NCBI GenBank assembly: GCA_017536475.1
Contig: JAFXHH010000011.1
Coordinates: forward strand, 1-56,608
Direction of reading: 5' to 3'
DNA length: 56,608 nt
From: Clostridia bacterium
Lineage (GTDB): Bacteria > Bacillota > Clostridia > Oscillospirales > CAG-272
Below, piece after piece: positions 33,694 through 43,240 of this stretch. How positions within the stretch are numbered: the stretch's first letter is position 1; each line of letters starts with the position of its first letter. The notes under the pieces are model-generated. The model was not told the DNA's origin. It ran no database searches and saw only the letters and a program-made list of their open reading frames with translations. A program made the translations under genes and the position numbers.

Positions 33694-33898
33694 TTTCGTA
33701 TTCACCTTTCGAAAATAAAATATTTTTTTGCAAATACGAGCTGCACCGCAACCGAGAGGGTGAAATTCACGCTTTGGGTTATCTCCGAGGGGAGTTTTAC
33801 GGGCGTGACGTAGCGAAACCGTGAGGTTTTGCAAGACTCGGGAAGCCGTGCCGCCGTTATGCAGGGTACATTATATCATAAAAAAAAGGATTTGTAAA
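33694..33898 (-). promoter_or_regulatory. rpsO promoter and leader
   Basis: On the minus strand TTTACA (33898-33893) and TATAAT (33875-33870), spacer 17, precede a leader of about 170 bases rich in paired segments (GGTTTCGC, CGGGCGTGACG). S15 often represses its own mRNA through such a leader; that is inference. Confidence 0.6.
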
Positions 33899-33971
33899 GG
33901 GGTTTTGGAAAAAAATTTCGCTTTTTTGCAAAAAGCTTGCAAAAATGGAGTGACTGAATGCGTGGTTTTAT

Positions 33972-34657
33972 GTTACTTTCCTGTCATCAGCGACAGGAAA
34001 GTAACCAAAGGAACGCCGCTTAAGGTGGGAGGTCTCGCCGTTCAAAAAGCAGCAAAGCCGCATTTTGAACTTGCTCAACATCTCCCTCCTTAAGAATCCA
34101 ACCCTCTGCCCTTCGGGCGCATCCAAAATCCAATGCTTACAGCCGAGGCGCTGAACTGCCAATGGGGTTTCTTGTCCCTCCAAAGCGTTCGCTCACTTTT
34201 ATTGCTCGCACACGCTTGTGCTCGCAAGGTGGCGAGGGTAAGTGAGGTCTTTGGTGCGCGTGATTAACGGTAAAAACGATGGTGTAATAAAATGTAGGCA
34301 TCGGGCGGATATGGAATCCGCCCCTACGGCGTGTGGTGCAACAATATCGGGCGGATATGGAATCCGCCCCTACAGCCTGTGGCGTAACCTTGCGAAGCAC
34401 AAGCGTGTGCGAGCAACGCAGCATCACTTTGATTTCAGATGGACAAAAGAGCCCCATCAGGAAGTTCGACCACGTGGCTTTGTGTTCGGAAACACAGGGT
34501 GCCGAAGGCCACAGGGGGTTTCTTAAGGGGGAATGGCGTAATGATTCGGGCTTTAATCTTTCAAACCGAGGCGCTTTGCTACCGAATCATAAGCCCTCTC
34601 CCCCTTAAGCGGCGTTTCTTTTCGTACTTTTCTTGCAGCTGTTGGCAAGAAAAGTAC
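33972..34657. repeat. 686-bp interrupted palindrome with hairpin ends
   Basis: Two sets of inverted arms share one centre near 34310-34315: AAAGGAACGCCGCTTAAGG (34007) against its mirrored copy (to 34622), and GCTCGCACACGCTTGTGCT (34204) against its mirror (to 34414). Terminal hairpins GTTACTTTCCTGTC and GTACTTTTCTTGC end the element. In the middle lie two copies of GGGCGGATATGGAATCCGCC (34297 and 34347). No protein gene is supported. Confidence 0.75.
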
Positions 34658-34700
34658 ATACCTTGTCGCATTGGTTACTTAAAAAACAACATTCTTAAAA

Positions 34701-34750
34701 CAATCCCTCACCCGCTGTCGCGGGAGCTTCCTTTACACAAGGGAGCCTTG
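34701..34750. repeat. Second copy of the CTCACCC/GGGAGCC repeat
   Basis: Contains CCCTCACCCGCTGTCGCGGG and the run AAGGGAGCCTTG, the same arrangement as the element at 16140-16283. The stretch up to 34838 has no gene. Confidence 0.6.
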
Positions 34751-34838
34751 TTTTTATCGAGCTTTCTCTCTTACACAAGGAGACTTGTTGAAACACCGAC
34801 GCGGGCAGGAAATGAACATTCTCCTCTCATTCAGTTAC

Positions 34839-35222
34839 TCAACCCTTTTTGCCAAGCTTTTTACCAAAAAGCGTATAACACCCCGACAGCACTAAAAGCC
34901 CCCCAAATATCCGCCGCAAAAGGTCTCCCTCGATCAATTTGCCCATATATCCCCCCACGACAGTTCCCAAAAGTGCGAACGCGGCAAGATACACCGCCAG
35001 CCCAAGATCTATATTCCTCTTGTTCTTTAAATGAAAAAGAAACGCCGCAGATGCCGAAAAAACGAAAAACAACAAATTCATACCCCTCGCCTGCGTCGCC
35101 CCGACTCCCATTAAGGCAAGCCAGATGACGAAAAGACCGCCGCTTCCGACCCCAAGTCCCGAAAGCACCGCCACCAAAAACGCCGCTATAGCGTTGACTA
35201 TTCTTAATTCCAAATCATTCAT
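34839..35222 (-). CDS. TSUP permease, C-terminal half as a separate protein
   Basis: 127 residues with four hydrophobic segments ('AIAAFLVAVLSGLGVGSGGLF', 'LLFFVFSASAAFLFHL', 'LAVYLAAFALLGTVVGGYMG', 'RRIFGGLLVLSGCYTLF'). The G-x-G-S/G-G-G-x-F motif after helix 1 is typical of TauE/SafE (PF01925), which normally has seven to eight helices in 250 residues. It starts 26 bases after the preceding half, and together they form one permease for sulfite-like or other organosulfur anions. Single domain is not a frameshift: both halves have ribosome sites. Confidence 0.8.
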   Translation of the reverse strand: MNDLELRIVNAIAAFLVAVLSGLGVGSGGLFVIWLALMGVGATQARGMNLLFFVFSASAAFLFHLKNKRNIDLGLAVYLAAFALLGTVVGGYMGKLIEGDLLRRIFGGLLVLSGCYTLFGKKLGKKG

Positions 35223-35248
35223 CGCATGCCTCTAAAATATCCGAATTT

Positions 35249-35665
35249 TTATACAAGCAACATTCTGATCCCCGACCACGTCACGAGCGCCGCAAATATC
35301 CTCGCTATCCACTTTGCGTCTATCCTTGACAAAAGCCACGCGCCAACGCCGCCTCCGATCACCGCAGGGATCGCAAAGACCGAAAAATTCGTCGTGTCAA
35401 GCAAGCCGCCCTGTGCGTAGATCAGACACGAAAGCGCGCACCCGGGAATCATCGCCGCCTGCGAGGTCGCCAGAATATCTCTGCGGTCAAGCGTTTTGCC
35501 CGAAAACGAGCCGTTTTCTCCGCCCTTAAGAAGAAGTTGCCCCATCGTCAGCGACAGAAATATTCCGCCCCCCGCACCGAGCAGAGAATTGCAAAATCCT
35601 GCAAGCGTTGACACCGTGGCAAGTATTATCGCCCTTTTAGCCGTCTTCGTCGAAGAACTCATCAT
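35249..35665 (-). CDS. TSUP permease, N-terminal half as a separate protein
   Basis: 138 residues with four hydrophobic segments and the 'SLLGAGGGIFLS' glycine motif of TauE/SafE permeases; a second repeat 'GGGVGAWLLSR' lies near residue 105. GGGAGA upstream of the ATG. First of the two half-size genes, likely forming a heterodimer with the next protein. Confidence 0.8.
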   Translation of the reverse strand: MMSSSTKTAKRAIILATVSTLAGFCNSLLGAGGGIFLSLTMGQLLLKGGENGSFSGKTLDRRDILATSQAAMIPGCALSCLIYAQGGLLDTTNFSVFAIPAVIGGGVGAWLLSRIDAKWIARIFAALVTWSGIRMLLV

Positions 35666-35712
35666 TTTTCTCCCAAAATCAAAAATAAAATGCCTAAAAT
35701 TGCGTCTGTCTA

Positions 35713-35741
35713 TTTACAAACTATTGGAAATATGATATAAT
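35713..35741 (+). promoter_or_regulatory. Promoter of ftsK
   Basis: TTTACA at 35713-35718 and TATAAT at 35736-35741, spacer 17; about 120 bases of leader follow. Confidence 0.8.
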
Positions 35742-35861
35742 AGTTATAATATTACTCAAATCAGCGTGACACGGCGCACATTTTCGGCGTATACCGATAT
35801 TTTGTGCAGAAAATCACGATCCATTCCCAAGTAAGTAAAGATAAGGACGGCAAAAGATCAA

Positions 35862-38687
35862 ATGGCAGACACTAAAAAGAAAAAAATGCACTCCAACGAA
35901 GAAACGAATAAAAAAGACAAGGCCGCGCCGAAGAAGAATTCATTTGGCTATAAGCTGATACCGTATATCCTCGTAGCGATAGCGCTCGTGATGGTGCTTT
36001 GTCTTATCACAACGCTGATATTCGTACTCGGCGACAGCGGAGATCTGGACGATCACGTGCTCGGTCCCTTTGGCTACTATTTCAGTACGGTGTTTTTGGG
36101 TATTTTCGGATACTCGGCGTTCGCGATCCCTGTGCTGCTGACTATGTTCCTCATATTTTGGGAAAAATATAACAAGCAATCGCTCGTTGCGATAAACGCG
36201 ATAACGGCTTCGGTGTCGGCGGTGATAGTTTCGGCGCTCATACATATCTTTATAAACATGGGTGATGGCAAGCAGGCGTTTACATACGACGTCGTTGCAC
36301 TCTACGAGGACGGTGCGGCGCTCCGCGGCGGCGGTGTGCTTGGCGGCTTGGTCAGCTTTGCACTGGTGCATTTTGCCAATATAGTGGGTGCAATAATTCT
36401 GCTGATCCTCATTCTCATACCTATGATCTTCTTCCTTGCGGGCACGACTCCCGTCGACGCGGCAAAGGTCATCGCCGCAAGGATAAAGGAAGCCAATGAG
36501 GAAAGAAAAGAGCAGATCGCGAAAGACAAGGCCTACGAGCGCGAGCAGGAGAAGCTCGACAAGGAAGCCGAGAGAGAACAAGATAAGCTCGACCGCGAGG
36601 CAGAGCGAGAGGCGAGAAGACAAGAGAGAGAAGAGGAAAGAGAAGCGGCACGAATTGCCAGAGAAGAAGAAAAGGCGGCAAAGGCAGCCGAGAGAGAAGC
36701 GGCGAGAGAGGCAGCAAGAGAAAAGACGAGTGAAAACGACGTTGCTGCGAAAAACAAAAATGCAGTACTTAAGATAAATTCCGTCGCCGATACAGACGAT
36801 GAGGCAAACGAGGACGAGACCGACAAGTTCGCACTCAAGACTGAGGTCTTTACCGATGACGAAAAGGGCAAGATCGACGGTATCAAGGACCCCGATCGTG
36901 AAGTCAGCGGTGTTTACAAAGACGACGGTGACGACGATGAGGACGATAACGACGACGTTTTGAACACCGTGGTGTTCTACGGTTCCGACGACAAGGAAAA
37001 GGAAAAGCAGAAATACGGCTTTGAGAGAGTCGATCAGCTCGTTTCCGAGAGATTTGACGAGAACGGAATGGTTATCGACGAGGAAACGGGGGAGGTATTT
37101 ACTCCCGCAGTTCAGGATAAAAAGGCAAAATCTGCAGATGAGTTCCGCGCACAAAATGAAAGCAAAGAGGATCACTTTGTCGGAGAAAAGCCCGCGCCCA
37201 TTCCGATTCCCGAATACAAGTTCCCGAACGTAGAGTTGCTTGAAAAAGGGCCGTCCCGCTATTCCTCCGATCCTGCGGAGGTTGAGGAGAATGCGGCGAG
37301 ACTTCGTGACGTGCTTACCGATTTCCGTATACCGATCAAGGAGATCACCTGCTCATGCGGTCCTACGATAACCCGTTATGAGATCAAGCCCGAGGCGGGC
37401 GTGCGCGTTCGTCAGATCGCAAACCTCGTCGACGATATCGGCATGGCGCTTGCGAAGTCGGGTATCCGTATCGAAGCTCCCATTCCCGGCAAGGCAGCGG
37501 TCGGCGTTGAGGTCCCGAACGACAAGCCTGCGGCGGTCAAGCTCCGCAATCTTATCGAGACCCCCGAATTCACCGACCACAAGAGCAAGCTCGCGGCTTG
37601 TCTCGGTGCGGACGTTTCGGGTAATCCCGTCGTATTTGATATAGAAAAGATGCCCCACCTGCTCGTTGCGGGTACTACGGGCTCAGGTAAGTCGGTATGT
37701 ATCAACTCTATCATTATGAGTATACTGTACCACGCAAAGCCCAGTGAGGTCAAGCTCCTGCTTATCGACCCCAAGCAAGTTGAGTTCCAGATCTATAAGG
37801 ATCTGCCTCACCTTTGCTGTCGAGTTATCAGCAATCCCAAGAAGGCGGCAGGCGCGCTCAATCTCGCGGTCAACGAGATGGAAAAGCGCTTTGAGCTTAT
37901 AAAAGAGGTCGGAGTACGTAATATTACGGGCTACAACGAGGCAACGAAGAACGATCCCGATAAGCCCTATATGCCCAGAATGGTCATTATCATAGACGAG
38001 TTCGCCGACCTTATGATGACCGCGAGAGACGAGGTCGAAACGGCGGTCGTCCGTATCGCGCAGAAGGCGAGAGCCGCAGGTATCCATCTGATCATAGGTA
38101 CACAGCGTCCCTCCGTCGACGTCATCACGGGTCTTATCAAGGCAAATATCCCCTCTCGTATAGCGTTTACGGTCATGTCGGGCGTTGACTCGAGAACTAT
38201 TCTCGATACCGTCGGTGCGGAAAAGCTCTGCGGACGAGGCGATATGCTCTACGCTCCCGTTGGTTCACAAAAGCCCCAGAGAGTTCAGGGAACCTTTGTA
38301 AGCGACGGTGAGGTCGAGACCGTCGTCGAGTGGGTCAAGGCAAACAACGCGCCCGTTATTTACGATAACGAGTTTGAGTCTCAGCTCGATATCGAGGCGG
38401 CAAAGTGCGGCAACCAGCAGGAAAAGAGTGGCGGCGCAGGTGAATTCAGCGGCGGCACGGGAGGCGACGAGGAGTCCAAACTCTACGATGCGGCTATGCT
38501 CGCGATCGACGCTGGCAAGATATCCACCTCGCTTCTTCAGAGAAGACTCAGCATCGGCTACGGCAGAGCCGCGAAGATAATCGACACCCTCGAGGAGATG
38601 GGAGTCGTTGGTCCCGCGGACGGTAATAAGCCCAGAAAAATACTCATGACCAAGGAAGATTTCGCCGAGCTGATGAATAATCAATAA
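35862..38687 (+). CDS. ftsK: DNA translocase FtsK/SpoIIIE
   Basis: 941 residues. Four N-terminal membrane helices (about 30-55, 65-100, 107-128, 150-190), a long cytoplasmic linker with a coiled coil of repeated R/E/K blocks (near 200-295) and an acidic stretch (300-400), then the RecA-like motor: Walker A TTGSGKS (near 604-610), Walker B VIIIDEF (near 707) and the C-terminal gamma winged-helix (873-935, 'ISTSLLQRRLSIGYGRAAKIID') that reads KOPS-like sites. It pumps the chromosome across division and sporulation septa. A well-placed promoter precedes it. Confidence 0.96.
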   Translation: MADTKKKKMHSNEETNKKDKAAPKKNSFGYKLIPYILVAIALVMVLCLITTLIFVLGDSGDLDDHVLGPFGYYFSTVFLGIFGYSAFAIPVLLTMFLIFWEKYNKQSLVAINAITASVSAVIVSALIHIFINMGDGKQAFTYDVVALYEDGAALRGGGVLGGLVSFALVHFANIVGAIILLILILIPMIFFLAGTTPVDAAKVIAARIKEANEERKEQIAKDKAYEREQEKLDKEAEREQDKLDREAEREARRQEREEEREAARIAREEEKAAKAAEREAAREAAREKTSENDVAAKNKNAVLKINSVADTDDEANEDETDKFALKTEVFTDDEKGKIDGIKDPDREVSGVYKDDGDDDEDDNDDVLNTVVFYGSDDKEKEKQKYGFERVDQLVSERFDENGMVIDEETGEVFTPAVQDKKAKSADEFRAQNESKEDHFVGEKPAPIPIPEYKFPNVELLEKGPSRYSSDPAEVEENAARLRDVLTDFRIPIKEITCSCGPTITRYEIKPEAGVRVRQIANLVDDIGMALAKSGIRIEAPIPGKAAVGVEVPNDKPAAVKLRNLIETPEFTDHKSKLAACLGADVSGNPVVFDIEKMPHLLVAGTTGSGKSVCINSIIMSILYHAKPSEVKLLLIDPKQVEFQIYKDLPHLCCRVISNPKKAAGALNLAVNEMEKRFELIKEVGVRNITGYNEATKNDPDKPYMPRMVIIIDEFADLMMTARDEVETAVVRIAQKARAAGIHLIIGTQRPSVDVITGLIKANIPSRIAFTVMSGVDSRTILDTVGAEKLCGRGDMLYAPVGSQKPQRVQGTFVSDGEVETVVEWVKANNAPVIYDNEFESQLDIEAAKCGNQQEKSGGAGEFSGGTGGDEESKLYDAAMLAIDAGKISTSLLQRRLSIGYGRAAKIIDTLEEMGVVGPADGNKPRKILMTKEDFAELMNNQ

Positions 38688-38790
38688 TAGTTGCGCGTAA
38701 GTGTCATTCGGATAAAGCATCTACGGCAATTTTACCGCAGAGGCAAGATCTTAACGGATTTTGCCTCTGTTGCGAAAGGAAATAATTTGT

Positions 38791-39609
38791 ATGTATCCCC
38801 ATCAAATATTTTTAGGTCTTACACTGTACGATATATTGATATGCGTGGGCATAGTCGCGTGCTTTGCGATCTTCGGACATCTTGCCGACCGAAGAAGGCT
38901 TAAAGGAAAGCTTCAAAATTTCTCGCTTCTGTGCGGCGGCGTTGCGATAGCGCTCGGCATCGGTTCCGCGATCTTGTTTCAGGCAATATATAATATCGAA
39001 AGAAACGGCGGCTTTGAGATAACGAAAAGCACGGGCGCGACCTTCTACGGCGGACTTATCGGCGGTGTGGCGGTCTTTCTCGCCATATATTTCACCGTCG
39101 GCAAGATGGTTTTCGGTAAGACCGATATAAAGGACTACCACGCAAGGCACTTTTTCGATATCGCGGCCTCTGCGATCCCGGGGCTCGTACTTGCTCACGG
39201 ACTCGGCAGGCTCGGCTGTCTTACGGCGGGTTGCTGTCACGGCGCGCTGACTGACGCGTGGTACGGAATAAAAATGTACGGAAACGAGGGCTTTGCAAAA
39301 TACGTCCCCGTCCAGCTTTTTGAGGCACTCTTTCTCTTTGCGCTCTTTGCTTTTCTCTTTATCAGAGCGAGAAGGGGGAAGGGATACCACCTGCCGCTTT
39401 ATATGGCGATATACGGCGCTTGGAGATTCTGTATCGAGTTTTTGAGAGCCGACTATCGCGGCTCGGTCGGAATTGACGCGCTGACCCCGTCACAGCTTAT
39501 CGCGATTTTAATGATAGTCGGCGGCGTGGGAGTCTATTTTCTCGAAAAAGCCATTACGCGAAGATATGCCGAGGCAGATGCGACCGAACCCGCCCAAACG
39601 GAGCAATAA
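38791..39609 (+). CDS. Lgt-like integral membrane transferase
   Basis: 272 residues from the ATG at 38791 (AAAGGA 9 bases upstream). Seven hydrophobic segments and the motif 'HGLGRLGCLTAGCCHG' (near 139-154) in the place of the prolipoprotein diacylglyceryl transferase signature G-R-x-G-N-F; the Asn-Phe is replaced by Cys-Leu and a C-C-H-G follows. This is the divergent Lgt-like branch, for which transfer to lipoproteins is not proven. It overlaps nothing and precedes a CPBP protease by 23 bases. Confidence 0.75.
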   Translation: MYPHQIFLGLTLYDILICVGIVACFAIFGHLADRRRLKGKLQNFSLLCGGVAIALGIGSAILFQAIYNIERNGGFEITKSTGATFYGGLIGGVAVFLAIYFTVGKMVFGKTDIKDYHARHFFDIAASAIPGLVLAHGLGRLGCLTAGCCHGALTDAWYGIKMYGNEGFAKYVPVQLFEALFLFALFAFLFIRARRGKGYHLPLYMAIYGAWRFCIEFLRADYRGSVGIDALTPSQLIAILMIVGGVGVYFLEKAITRRYAEADATEPAQTEQ

Positions 39610-39632
39610 ACCGTCAAAAATATTCTAATTTG

Positions 39633-40475
39633 GTGAAAAAGTTGAAAAAAAAGATAGATAAACGCAAGCTTGGTATCACGATCACCGCGCTTTGCGTTCT
39701 GTTGCTTCTTCTCTATGAGATCTTGGGCGCGGAGCGCATATTCGGCGAGATCAACGATGCCACGCTGAAAAACACGGTAGATCTGACCGTCACGCGAGCG
39801 ATCGGCAGTGCGGTCTTCCTTACCATACTTATATATCTCGGCTATCACGTGATAAAGCCGATTGGCAGAGGCACGGCACGTGCCTTGCTCTTCTGCCTAC
39901 CCGCATTTGCGGTGGCAGTCAATAATCTGCCGATATATCCGCTTATTTCGGGACTCGCAAGAGTCACCGCACCCTCGTGGCGAGTCGCTTTGCTCGCGGC
40001 GGAATGTCTTTTCGTTGGACTTTTCGAGGAGGCTTGCTTTCGCGGAGTAGTCTTGCTCGGATTTTTGGAGAAGAGAAGAGCGACGGTCAAGGGCAGGTTC
40101 TGGGCGATCGTATTAAGCTCTGCCGTTTTCGGACTCGTCCACGCGGTCAATCTTTTCTTCGGCGCAGGACCGATAGCGGTGCTTATGCAGATCGGTTACA
40201 GTTTTCTGATCGGCGCTATGTGCTCGGTCGTGCTGATGGAAACGGCGAATATCTGGCTTTGCGTGGCACTCCATTCGATCTTCAATTTCTGCGGTGCACT
40301 TGTGCCCGACTGCGGAGCAGGAACGATCTGGGAGCCGATAACCATAACCGTCACGGTGATAATTGCCGTGCTTACTACTATTTATATGACAGTTGCGTTC
40401 TTCCGACTCGGATCGGAGGAGCTTGAAAAAATATACGAAAAAACCCAAGGAGAGAAGACTGATGAGAGGAATTAA
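39633..40475 (+). CDS. CPBP family intramembrane glutamic protease
   Basis: 280 residues from a GTG start at 39633; no good ribosome site is visible. Several membrane helices and the three CPBP motifs: EEACFRG (motif 1, E-E-x-x-x-R), 'FGLVHAVNLF' (motif 2, F-x-x-x-H) and 'CVALHSIFNF' (motif 3, H-x-x-x-N). The catalytic Glu pair and both His are present. Family members include CAAX-like proteases and bacteriocin immunity or lipoprotein-processing proteins. The stop overlaps the start of the hydrogenase gene by 14 bases. Confidence 0.85.
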   Translation: MKKLKKKIDKRKLGITITALCVLLLLLYEILGAERIFGEINDATLKNTVDLTVTRAIGSAVFLTILIYLGYHVIKPIGRGTARALLFCLPAFAVAVNNLPIYPLISGLARVTAPSWRVALLAAECLFVGLFEEACFRGVVLLGFLEKRRATVKGRFWAIVLSSAVFGLVHAVNLFFGAGPIAVLMQIGYSFLIGAMCSVVLMETANIWLCVALHSIFNFCGALVPDCGAGTIWEPITITVTVIIAVLTTIYMTVAFFRLGSEELEKIYEKTQGEKTDERN

Positions 40476-41970
40476 CACCGCGCTCCGCGGACTCAGACAT
40501 GCGGTCTTTCGCGAGGTCGCGAGAGTGGCGTACGAGTCCGAGGACGAAAATATAAGAGGCGACATCGAGGCGATACCCTATATAATCACACCCGACGAGA
40601 AGCCGAGATACAGAGAGAGCATTTACAGAGAGAGGGCGATCGCGTCCGAGCGAGTCAGACTCGCGATGGGTATGTCACTGCGCCCCGAGAACAAGCCCGT
40701 TCACCCCACGAGTGGACTCAGCAAGAGCAATATTGCCGACAAATACTACGAGCCGCCGCTTATGCAGGTCATTCCGTCTGCGTGCGAGGCTTGTGAGGAT
40801 AACGTTTACGTCGTCAGCGATCAGTGCCGCGGCTGTGTGGCTCACCCCTGCGTGAGCGTCTGTCCTAAGGGCGCTATCTCGATCGTGAACGGCAGATCGG
40901 TGATCGATCAGAGCAAGTGCATCAAGTGCGGCAAGTGCAAATCTGCCTGCCCCTACGACGCGATCGCGCACAAGACCCGTCCCTGCGCGGCGGCTTGCGG
41001 CATCAAGGCGATCAAGTCGGATAGTCAGGGCAGAGCAAGAATAGACAACGATATGTGCGTCGGCTGTGGACAGTGTATGGTCGCTTGTCCCTTCGGCGCG
41101 ATCGCCGATAAATCGCAGATATTCCAGCTTATTCAGTCGATAAGACGCGGAGACAAGGTCGTGGCGGCGGTCGCTCCCGCGATCGTCGGTCAGTTCGGCG
41201 AGAACGTTGGGCTTGGACAGATCAAGGCGGCGCTCCTTCAGCTCGGCTTTGCCGATATGCACGAGGTCGCGGTCGGCGCGGATGTTGGCGCGGCTACCGA
41301 GGCGCATCACTACGTTGAGGAGGTTGCCACGGGAAAGTTGCCCTTTATGCTGACCTCCTGCTGTCCCGCTTGGGCGATGCTTGCGAAAAAGCAATTCCCG
41401 ATAATGATCGATGAGATATCCACCGCGCTGACTCCTATGGTCGCGACGGCGAGAAGCATAAAGCAGAAGGATCCCGACGCGCGAGTCGTTTTCATCGGTC
41501 CCTGCGCGGCTAAAAAGCTCGAGGCAGGCAGAGAATCGGTGCGAAGCGACGTCGATTTCGTCATCACCTTCGAGGAGCTTTCAGGAATGTTCGCGGCGAA
41601 GGGAGTTGACTTCGACGTTTACGCAGGTGAGGTCTACGAGCCCGAGGCGACCGCGGCAGGTCGCGGCTACGCGGCGGCAGGCGGTGTCACCAAGGCGATT
41701 ACCGATTGCATAAATGAATATTACCCGGGAGTCGAGGTTAAAATAGAGCACGCGGATGGTCTGGACGAGTGCCGCAAGATGCTGATCTTAGCCAAGGCGG
41801 GCAAGAAAAACGGCTGTCTTATTGAGGGAATGGGCTGTCCCGGTGGTTGTATCGCAGGCGCGGGCACGTGTCTGCCTGTTGACAAGGCGCAGGCGGCGGT
41901 CAGAAAGACCGTGGATGCGACCGAGAAAAAGCTTCCCGAAAAGGATCTTTTTGAGATCGAGCTGCCCTGA
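40462..41970 (+). CDS. [FeFe] hydrogenase, group B-like, with ferredoxin domains
   Basis: 502 residues from the ATG at 40462 (AAGGAGAG 10 bases upstream). Residues 100-230 carry three 4Fe-4S-type clusters with C-x2-C-x2-C-x3-C-P blocks. The H-cluster domain has TSCCPAW (298-304), GPCAAKK (near 349) and EGMGCPGGCIAGAG (455-468). The classical P2 M-P-C-x2-K and P3 G-G-G are replaced by G-P-C and G-A-G, as in group B. The H-cluster cysteines are all present. It probably uses ferredoxin or senses redox state. Maturases HydEFG are not in the window. Confidence 0.88.
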   Translation: MRGINTALRGLRHAVFREVARVAYESEDENIRGDIEAIPYIITPDEKPRYRESIYRERAIASERVRLAMGMSLRPENKPVHPTSGLSKSNIADKYYEPPLMQVIPSACEACEDNVYVVSDQCRGCVAHPCVSVCPKGAISIVNGRSVIDQSKCIKCGKCKSACPYDAIAHKTRPCAAACGIKAIKSDSQGRARIDNDMCVGCGQCMVACPFGAIADKSQIFQLIQSIRRGDKVVAAVAPAIVGQFGENVGLGQIKAALLQLGFADMHEVAVGADVGAATEAHHYVEEVATGKLPFMLTSCCPAWAMLAKKQFPIMIDEISTALTPMVATARSIKQKDPDARVVFIGPCAAKKLEAGRESVRSDVDFVITFEELSGMFAAKGVDFDVYAGEVYEPEATAAGRGYAAAGGVTKAITDCINEYYPGVEVKIEHADGLDECRKMLILAKAGKKNGCLIEGMGCPGGCIAGAGTCLPVDKAQAAVRKTVDATEKKLPEKDLFEIELP

Positions 41971-42058
41971 TTCCCCCCCGAAACTTGCCGCACTCGGCGG
42001 CGAAAAATTTAACGATAATTTTTATTTGTGCCGCTATGGCGGCAGATAAGGAGTAAAT

Positions 42059-42703
42059 ATGAGTCAAATAGAAAAGGGCGCAATGCACAAGTTTTCATAC
42101 GGTCTTTTTGCACTTTTTACGCACGACGGAAACCGTGACAATGCCTGCATTATCAACACGGGCGTGCAGATGACCGACGATCCCAAGCGCATTAGCATCT
42201 GTGTCAATCAGTCGAACTATTCCTGCGAGACCCTCAAAAAGACGGGTGTTTTCAATCTCTCGATCTTGTCCGAGGACGCGAAGTTCGACATCTTCAAGCG
42301 CTTCGGATTTGCAAGCGGCCGCGATACCGACAAGCTCGACGGTCTTGATCCCGTGGCGACCTCGGATAACGGTCTTAAATATCTCACCGAGGGAACTAAC
42401 GCGCTGATCAGCGCAAAGGTCGTTTTCAGTGCCGATTTCGGTACTCACACGCTCTTCGTTGCCGAGGTGACCGAGGCAAAAGTCCTCTCGACCACCCCCT
42501 CCGCTACCTATGCTTACTATTTCGAAAATATCAAGCCCAAGGCTCCCAAAGCCGACGACAAGCCTGCCACCGAGGAGAAAAAGATCGTCGGCTGGCGCTG
42601 TAAGATCTGCGGCTACGTGCACGAAAGCCCCGATCTCCCCGACGACTTTACTTGCCCTTGGTGCAAGCACCCTGCTGACGATTTCGAGCCGATTTATGGG
42701 TGA
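42059..42703 (+). CDS. Flavin reductase-rubredoxin fusion (Hrb-like)
   Basis: 214 residues. Residues 1-160 are the FMN-binding flavin-reductase fold ('KFSYGLFALFTHD', 'ACIINTGVQMTDDP', 'SNYSCETLKKTGVFNLSILS'), and 176-214 a short rubredoxin with C-x2-C ('CKICGYVHE') and C-P-x-C ('CPWCKHP'). Such high-molecular-weight rubredoxins pass electrons to flavodiiron O2/NO reductases in anaerobes. Located right after the hydrogenase with 88 bases in between, so the pair may use a common electron flow (inference). Confidence 0.88.
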   Translation: MSQIEKGAMHKFSYGLFALFTHDGNRDNACIINTGVQMTDDPKRISICVNQSNYSCETLKKTGVFNLSILSEDAKFDIFKRFGFASGRDTDKLDGLDPVATSDNGLKYLTEGTNALISAKVVFSADFGTHTLFVAEVTEAKVLSTTPSATYAYYFENIKPKAPKADDKPATEEKKIVGWRCKICGYVHESPDLPDDFTCPWCKHPADDFEPIYG

Positions 42704-42710
42704 GATTTGC

Positions 42711-43165
42711 AGGAAGTTACTGAATGCCACGATTTTCTCTTCTTTTCTTGGAAGAAAAGAAGCAAAAGAACTTTCCCGATATTTTGGGTCCTTAGAAGGT
42801 GACGTAGGATTTTTTCTTCGGCAAGCCTTGAAAAAATCCCTCACTGACCTTTTTGCATTGCAAGGGTTTGGAATCCAGCCGATACTGTGCAACTTATTTC
42901 AAAGTATCTTTAAGTTAAAGTTAGATGAAATGTCTTGGGTTCTACACTGTAGGACATTTGTTATCTCAGTAGGCTGACTTTTTCGGCTTGCCGAAAAATT
43001 AGAGTTTTCAGCTTGCTGAAAACAAACACCTTGGTTAGAACCCAAAATACGGGAAGTTTTTTGGCTCCACCCGAAGTTTGCGGAGCAAACTCGCAGAGCA
43101 ATCCGCTTACGGTTTGCGTAGGTTTTTCTTCAAAAAAGGTGGAAAAATCGACACATCAACTATCT
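42711..43165. repeat. Interspersed repeat, copy 1 (about 450 bp)
   Basis: Starts with AGGAAGTTAC and shares blocks with the other copies: AGGATTTTTTCTTCGGCAAG, GGTTCTA, CTCAGTAGGCTGACTTTTT and CGGCTTGCCGAAAAA. It lacks the sharp CTAACTTCC end. In the gap between the Hrb-like gene and spoIIIAA; no other gene is there. Confidence 0.85.
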
Positions 43166-43240
43166 CCCCCAAAAAGACCGCAAAGGCGGTCTTTTTTTTG
43201 CGCCTTGATAATATAATTGGATAGAAGGGCGGTGATGGGA

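Noticed and set aside
34297..34375. A riboswitch or sRNA in the GGGCGGATATGG repeats
   Set aside because: The repeats are perfect small dyads of a common intergenic type, with no promoter or terminator.
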